Source: Unio delphinus (Eukaryota; Mollusca; Bivalvia; Unionida; Unionidae). Taken from it: 64,000 nt of DNA. The number at the start of each line of letters is the position of its first letter. Position 1 is the stretch's first letter. Below, one piece after another: positions 57,574 to 64,000 of this stretch. The position numbers and the translations under genes are program-made. Below the pieces are notes generated by a model, which did no database searches, was not told where the DNA came from, and saw only the letters and a list, made by a program, of their open reading frames with translations. Location of the stretch: the NCBI GenBank assembly GCA_029339505.1, contig JAQISU010000069.1, positions 9,388,001-9,452,000 of the forward strand. The letters run 5' to 3'.

Positions 57574-58202
57574 CATATTTCTTAGAGTCTGTTTTAAATT
57601 GTAATTTTCACTGTTCTGGGTTAAATTTTAATTAAACACATTTGAGAAATCTCTAATGCAGCCAGCAAGCATTTACAATGACATCTAATGTAGTGAAATT
57701 CGCTAATCCAAAGGTAATGAGATAATACAAAAATGATGATTTGCTGGAGATTGGATGAGAATGTTTTGGGTTTGACTAGTAAGTGCACCGTTAGGTTGTT
57801 AGAAAAATTAATGAATTACTAGGTTTGAAAAAAAAAATAAAAAGGAACAGTCTACCATAATTACACTTGGTCCATTTGTGATGTTACCTGAAGTATTTGA
57901 CTAGTACCAACTTTTGAGGCAAAAGTAGATAATAACTTTGTTCACTCATAAAAAGATTTGAAATTATAATGGCTATGATAACACTGGACATTGAAAGAAA
58001 AAAATATTGGACAAGCTTATGTCATATTTGGAAAGGACAAAACAACAACAATTTGACAGTTGAAGGTCCCTCAATAAGGTTGATAAAGATTATGATAATC
58101 TAAGAGGACAGATATTAGTTGATGATGTCAAGACATACCTTAATGAACACAAAGGTCATGATTATGATATTCTCAGACAACTGAGCTGTTTGTCTTATGT
58201 AG
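57072..58202. other. Host non-coding DNA with (TA)n at 57508-57566
   Basis: No gene seen; one TA microsatellite. Confidence 0.5.
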
Positions 58203-58500
58203 AATTATGAACCATTCATGTTGATACATTCTATACACTTATATATGACACTGTATAGTTTATCCACCATCCAAGATGCAGAATCTTTTTTTATTGATTT
58301 TTTGTCAGACAAAGGCAATGTACATTGTCATGATGCTTTGTTTTGTATAATTATGAACCATTCATGTTGATATATTCTTTTCACTTATATATGACACGAC
58401 ATAGCTTATACACCATCACAATATGGAGAGGCACAGGAGCTTAGCAGAGTCTATTTTAGATTTTTTTGTCTGACAAAAGCAAAGTACACGATTAAAAAAA
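58203..58500. repeat. Imperfect tandem duplication, about 155-bp unit
   Basis: ATTATGAACCATTCATGTTGATA recurs at about 58205 and 58360, with TATATGACAC and TTTTTGTC(A/T)GACAAA following in both. Confidence 0.8.
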
Positions 58501-60406
58501 AGACTGAGAAGTCATCTTCAAGTGAAAGTAATTTTTTTTACTTGGAGTACAGAGTCCTGTTCTCATGAAACATTACAGTTGAACTTGAGTTAATTTCATG
58601 GTTAATATGCTTGTGACTGCTTGTGACTGACATGTCTTGCTTTTATAACAAATTTGATCCTGTTAAGAATGAAATCCCTGTTTTATAGTATATGCTACTT
58701 GTCCAGTCAGACGAGATATGGCAAAAAGAGCTCTTTGTCTGACACATTTATTGGTACGTCTTTTACTGAGGTCATATTTTCTCCTTGTATTGATCAATCA
58801 CTAGACATTGTACACAGTGATCGTCTTTTTATATCCGTTCTCTCTGTTCTAATCTGGGTGGCTAGGACATTCACTCTCTGCAAAAACAGGAATGAGATCC
58901 TGCGATCTGTTTGTTTCAAAGGCAAATAATGAAACTGAAACCACACAAGTACCAGTTTCTTATGTGGTGAAAATGGGGTCCTTATGAAAAAATGGAGATT
59001 TCATGAAGTATCCGTTGATGATGAATTGTCAATAAGTTATGGAATTGCCCATCAGAAACCATACAGGTGGGGAAGGCTTAGTCTTGCCCATGCAATTCCT
59101 TGGACTTTTCATTAAACAGTAATTAAAAACTGTCACACGATCTTTAATCATTTGTATCTGCCGATATTGTCACACTTGTCAAATGGTAGGAAATCTCAAA
59201 CGTAACATATATAAAGCTCATCTGGAACGTATTCATGCATTTATGAACCATTGATCAGAATAATGGTATATATGGTGTTAGAATAGGCAACATAAAATAA
59301 TTGACTAACAATAAATATTGTACAATTCATTCTAAATTGAAGGTACAGCTTACGAAACACGACATTTTCGTGATTTTTTTATCTGGGGACAACTGCGAGC
59401 TCATGTGACAACCAGTGAAAAGAGCTACGTTTACCGTGTTTTCTTTAATTATAGAACAGAGGTAAATATAAAAGTATTAACTCGATTCAACTTTAGGAAT
59501 CCTGTTGCATGGAAGAATTAAACATTTTCTACTTCACTGCACATATCGTAAACAATCAGTTCAAATCAGTTCAACTATTAGGCATAAACGTCAACGCCAA
59601 AATATGATTGGCTCAAAAGGTTATTCATAATACATGTAGCTCTTAACTTAACCTCAACTCCAACATCCCAAATACTTTACTTGAAGCAAATTCATAATTA
59701 CAATTCCTTTTAGGAACACAAAATTAAGAGGAACTTTGCACAACAGTTTATAGTTGTTATTATTTACTAGATATTAGAAGACAACTGTCATAACTGCGAC
59801 TTCAGAAACATCATAAAGACTGTTTCCCTTCAACTAAACAACCAAATGATCCAGTTACACAATGCTATACTACATTTTCATCTTCAATTGCACTAACACA
59901 TTAACCCCAAAACATAAACAAATTCCCACCATATCTTATCTTTTACACAGGTTCACATGTATGTGTGCAGTTCAGAATGGACTGCCTTAGATCAGAGGCC
60001 ATACATTCTAAAATATGGAGAGAAAATAATCGAATTCTGACCACTGGCTAATTCTGGTGATAGCAAAACAGGTAGAAAATGTCCAGATTATTTGGTATTA
60101 TTATAGAGCAAATTTATGTCTACCTTTTAATAATACCACCCACTACAGTATATCATAGAGCATGTAAATAGGCTACTACCTCCTACCCTGTAAACGCGGC
60201 GCCAGGGATTATGTGTTAAAACGACATCACCACCAAAATTTGAGGGTAGTTGGAAGTGGAACACAAAGACCCTAGCTTCTGAAATTAAAAAAAAATAATA
60301 TTACCTATATATACGTAGCCATTGGTCATTAAGCCATCCAGTGTACTACATTACACTTCCTTCTTGTTCTACATATGTTTTGCCTTTTGAATAAGGTTCT
60401 GAACAG

Positions 60407-60462
<56 letters not shown>

Positions 60463-61274
60463 CATTTTCTGCTTCCAACATGCATAAAACTATTTCTGTA
60501 AGCAAATAGTAATGCAGGAATGTTTGTTATGGGTACAAAAGACAGAAATCCAACCCATCCCCTTGTGTTGATGCATTATCAAAATAACCAATATAACCAC
60601 ACAAAAAACAATGAAATAAAATTTTTAACACAACTATGCATTAGGGTATTTGAAGATTGCTCGGACGTTGATTTATTACGATGTATTCATAAATAGCCCC
60701 CAAAATGTGTTTCCTGCTTGCATTTCATTTGAAAATAGAAGAAAAAAAACATCCTATGGTTAATGTGTTAAAGGGCCAAGTAAAACTTGTTATACATAAT
60801 TGAAGTTACTTTTAAGTTTTGCCGACTTAACTTTCAAGACTGTACAGTACTATCATATTTTGCTTTAATTATTACAATATGTTTTATCATTTGCTGATGT
60901 GACTCATGAGAATGTTATTATATACGATATCTGGTTGAACTAAAATGAGCTGAACCACTGAATTTTCCACTTTCATTTAAGCACTCGTTATGTAACAGCG
61001 TCATTATAATACATTTTTAATTACTGTTTTAATTTGTAAACCATTAATTAAATGATAAATTGTACATTTGTATTCATTTATTTTGGCATCAATTCAACTT
61101 AAAAAAGACTTAAATTATCCTTGGTATGGGTGTATCTCTAACCTCATAAATATGTTACACTAGCTGCGATCAAAGGATTTATATTGCAATGCATCTGACC
61201 ACCACAAACTTTAATATATTTAAAGCCATATACATTGCTTAAAATCTACATATAGTGCCAACTTGCAGTCTGTA
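58501..61274. other. Host non-coding DNA with (TA)n at 60409-60461
   Basis: No supported gene. A 91-codon open stretch at 58654-58929 has no recognisable motif. Confidence 0.4.
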
Positions 61275-61435
61275 CAGTAGAACCTGTCTTGAAAGACCAC
61301 CTCTTTGCCAAAACAGTATGTTATCTCGAGACAGGTGGTCTCTCAAAACAGATCACAATGCTATATGAAAAATAAATGTGTGCACTGAGAATGTGGGACT
61401 CATATAGCAGTAGTCTTTCAAGACAGGTTTTACTG
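61275..61435. mobile_element. MITE, 161 bp, TA target duplication
   Basis: Ends CAGTAGAACCTGTCTTGAAAG and its inverse CTTTCAAGACAGGTTTTACTG, flanked by TA (61273-61274 and 61436-61437). A second internal inverted pair (GACAGGTGGTCTCTCAA) strengthens the fold. TA duplication and CAGTA ends suit the pogo/Tigger group. No coding capacity. Confidence 0.85.
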
Positions 61436-63299
61436 TATATCCTTTAACGGCTTATGGCATCACTACAGACAGGGATAGACATCCACTAAAAAAATATGTT
61501 GTCCTTATGAAATAATTGCTCAAGGATGCACCAAGTGCAGACTTGAAGGACACAAGACAATTAAAAAGCTCAGGATTCCACACTGATGGTGACATGCTGA
61601 TTCATGCAGCACCAGTATACAATTTTATTTTAAAGAATAATAAAATGTCTAAAAATATATCTTTAAGACTTGATTTTTGAAGCCATAAACAGTAATCACA
61701 CCCACTTTATAGACATCATGTTTGCTTTGCTATGGTGGTCAGAAGTCATTCAATGAGAAAACATGGTGTGAAAAGCTATTCTCTAGGAGATTTAATTATT
61801 CTTTAGGGAGATTAAGGAGGAGTTTGTCTTAATCATCTTCACACTCTCCTCACTCATAGTATAAGGCATGGAGTAAGAAAAATTATGTTAGATAGACTGT
61901 ACAACCACCTTTTAAGAAGAATTAGCAACAAAAAAAAAACATTTTTAAGACAATCATCAAGACAGCATATCAGACTGGTATTATTCTCCATTCAGTTCAA
62001 TGTCGTTTTGGATAGTTCTAAATTTTGACAACTTGGTAATAAATTAGGCAAGAGCCTAAAAAGCTCGAAACTTAAATTTATCAGAGCTAAATCTGCAACC
62101 TGCTTTACATTTACTTAACGTTATTCTTTAAAATGGGCTTTAAAATGCCTTCACAGTTTTGATAAGCACTGAGATGAATTTGTAATTTGAGCTGCAAATT
62201 TTAAAAATATAAGGGTAATTGTTTGCATGCCAATTTGATGCAAAGCCATAGAGTTTCATATTGATTGTTGAGCCAACTTTCTTAGTAAAAATGTTAAAAA
62301 GACTTGACTGTTTAAAATGATGATACAGAGAGGGGTTAGTCATGTTAGTTTGGTGTAAAAGCTATTAGTTGTACAAGGAATTACCTTGAATGTCTTAATT
62401 AAATCATGACAAGAACGCTTTACACAAAAATCATAGGTCATTTTTGTGTGCATCCTATATCAATATAACCATTCCATCACCTGCAGTACCTATGTTCTTA
62501 AGACAGTAAATACATTAACCCCTGGAGGATTTTGCTGTTTTCGGATGACATGCAAAAATAAAATACATTTTAGGGACTATTTCTGAATCCATCAACATAC
62601 ATAGACTTCCAAGCAATTTTCCATTAGCCCAATGCCTAGTTGTGCTAAAAACGTTTCCGTTGGTTATTTCTGTACTTACCATCTGTTTCTCTTAGCATGC
62701 AGAACATGAAGAAAAATGGTATAAAACTATTCATGATTGAAGAGTTCCTATAAAACTGTTTCTGAAATAAACAAAAACAATGCTATAAACTGCTCACTTG
62801 TTTGCTAATATCATACAGAACACAATCAAGAGTTAGCTAAAATATAGGATGTGATCTAAGGCATGTGAAGAGAGTAATCCACGCAGGTTAGCTTACAATT
62901 TGACCACACATAAATTTTAAGGGCAAAAACAAGTAGATAATGTGTGTCACATAAAAATGTCACTGCTTGGTAAAAGACAATATAACCTGACAAAGGACTC
63001 CTGAACTATTTACTATAATGCGTTTATGCTTCCAATGATTGATTGGTTTTCCAACAGACTCACTATTCATAAAAAAATGTATGAAGCCGCAAAGAAGAAC
63101 ATCACATAGTCCATTTAGCCAAATTATCCCACTACAGTACTAAGATCACGGACAGTTCCAGCTGCAAAAGGCTCTTTGAGATAACAAACAAACAAATGTC
63201 TAGGAACAAATGTACATCATTTCTAACTACCTTCTCACCTCTTTGCAAATTTCTTCTGCACAAACCTTGACAACATTATTTAAATTGACTCACTGTCAT
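61436..63299. other. Host non-coding DNA, nothing recognised
   Basis: AT-rich, no supported gene. Confidence 0.4.
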
Positions 63300-64000
63300 C
63301 ATACAGTTGCAATACAGAATTTCAGAAACAACCATTATGGATTTAGTATGGACAATCATGATGAAGACTGCACCAGTGAGTCAAGTGAACTTGATCCAAT
63401 TCCAACATCACTACTGCTTGAGTACTTGCCTTCACTAAATCATGTTTTTAATACCTCCCTCATATAAAAACTGCCATTGTAAACCCTGTGCTGAAGAAAC
63501 CAACACTATACCATAAAAATTTAAAAAACTACTGCCCAGATTCCAATCTCCTGTTCATATAAACAAATCCTGTAGAACACGTTATTCTAACCCAACTTGA
63601 ATCTCATCAGAATTCAAAGTCTTTTTAGCAATGTACAATCTGCATATTGCTCTTGCCACAGTACTGAAACTACTCTTCTGAAAGTAGTTAATGACATTTC
63701 CTCTGCTTTGGACAGCGGAAATAATACAGTCCTCACTCTCCTTGATTTGTTTGCAGCATCTGACACAATAAACCATGATATATTATATTACTTCATTGTC
63801 TCCAGCATGTACATTGTATTTGGCATTCACAATACAGCCTTAATGTAGTTCAAGTCCTACTCAGTCAAACAATAAACATCAGCAACACTAATATTAAATG
63901 CACACAGTACAAAATCTAGGCGTTACTCTAGACAGTACTCTCACATTGCACCAACATGTCATGAACATATGCAAGGCTGCATATCTTGAGCTGAGGCACA
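63300..64000 (+). mobile_element. L2/CR1-like LINE fragment (RT), cut by the window edge
   Basis: Readable RT pieces in several frames: SSELDPIPTSLLLEYLPSL, VLKKPTL, QSAYCSCHSTETTLLKVVND, LLDLFAASDTINHDIL, then after an internal deletion VQNLGVTLDSTLTLHQHV and ICKAAYLELR. This wording is typical of L2/CR1 LINEs. Many stops and shifts. Confidence 0.8.

Noticed and set aside
58654..58929. 91-residue + strand ORF
   Set aside because: No motif, no splice context, and low-complexity AT-rich surroundings; likely chance.

Overview
The window looks like animal genomic DNA, most likely from a mollusc. It is AT-rich, full of simple repeats and mobile elements, and shows split-gene signals such as a phase 1-1 immunoglobulin-like exon. 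Two tRNA-headed SINEs have a 3' body of the type I associate with mollusc genomes. There is no sign of a bacterial or free-virus genome. The species cannot be named from sequence alone.

The main content is three related Polinton/Maverick-like (adintovirus-like) endogenous DNA elements, here called P1, P2 and P3. P3 (24357-39651, about 15.3 kb) is essentially full length. It has 315-318 bp terminal inverted repeats and a 5-6 bp target-site duplication, and the empty site can be read in another copy of the host repeat at 6681-6686. From left to right it carries: an A32/FtsK-type packaging ATPase (-), a zinc ribbon plus parvovirus-type phospholipase A2 (+), a DDE integrase (+), an HNH nuclease (-), a very large replication protein joining a divergent family B DNA polymerase palm to an SF1 helicase (-), a repeat-rich N-terminal ORF (-), a Cys-rich protein (+), an HNH-NUMOD endonuclease (+), a small unknown gene (+), a non-coding region with two tandem stem-loops, and then a rightward virion block. 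That block holds a coiled-coil protein, a minor capsid-like protein, a double-jelly-roll-type major capsid candidate, a hydrophobic pX/pVI-like protein, an adenain-like protease, a fibre-like protein with 31-residue repeats, a membrane protein and a penton-like protein.

P1 (1-6317, cut by the window edge) is a more diverged, decayed relative holding only the virion block on the minus strand. P2 (10707-20741) is a decayed, rearranged relative: a virion fragment in + orientation abuts the replication half in the orientation opposite to P3. Both older copies have lost the protease gene through different deletions. P3 is also probably dead or damaged: the integrase has Asn at the first catalytic Asp, a TAA splits the replication ORF where P2 reads through, and several genes carry frame breaks, mostly at A-runs.

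The rest is host DNA and other transposons: tandem 55-bp repeats (6.7-7.75 kb), a decayed non-LTR retrotransposon (7.75-10.68 kb), a rearranged Gypsy fragment (22.9-24.2 kb), a complete but mutated Gypsy element of the Gmr1 type with integrase before reverse transcriptase (42988-50627; 5-bp duplication AGTAC, tRNA-Leu primer site), a host immunoglobulin-like exon (55243-55539) flanked by a duplicated block, two SINEs, a TA-flanked MITE (61275-61435) and an L2/CR1-like LINE fragment at the right edge.
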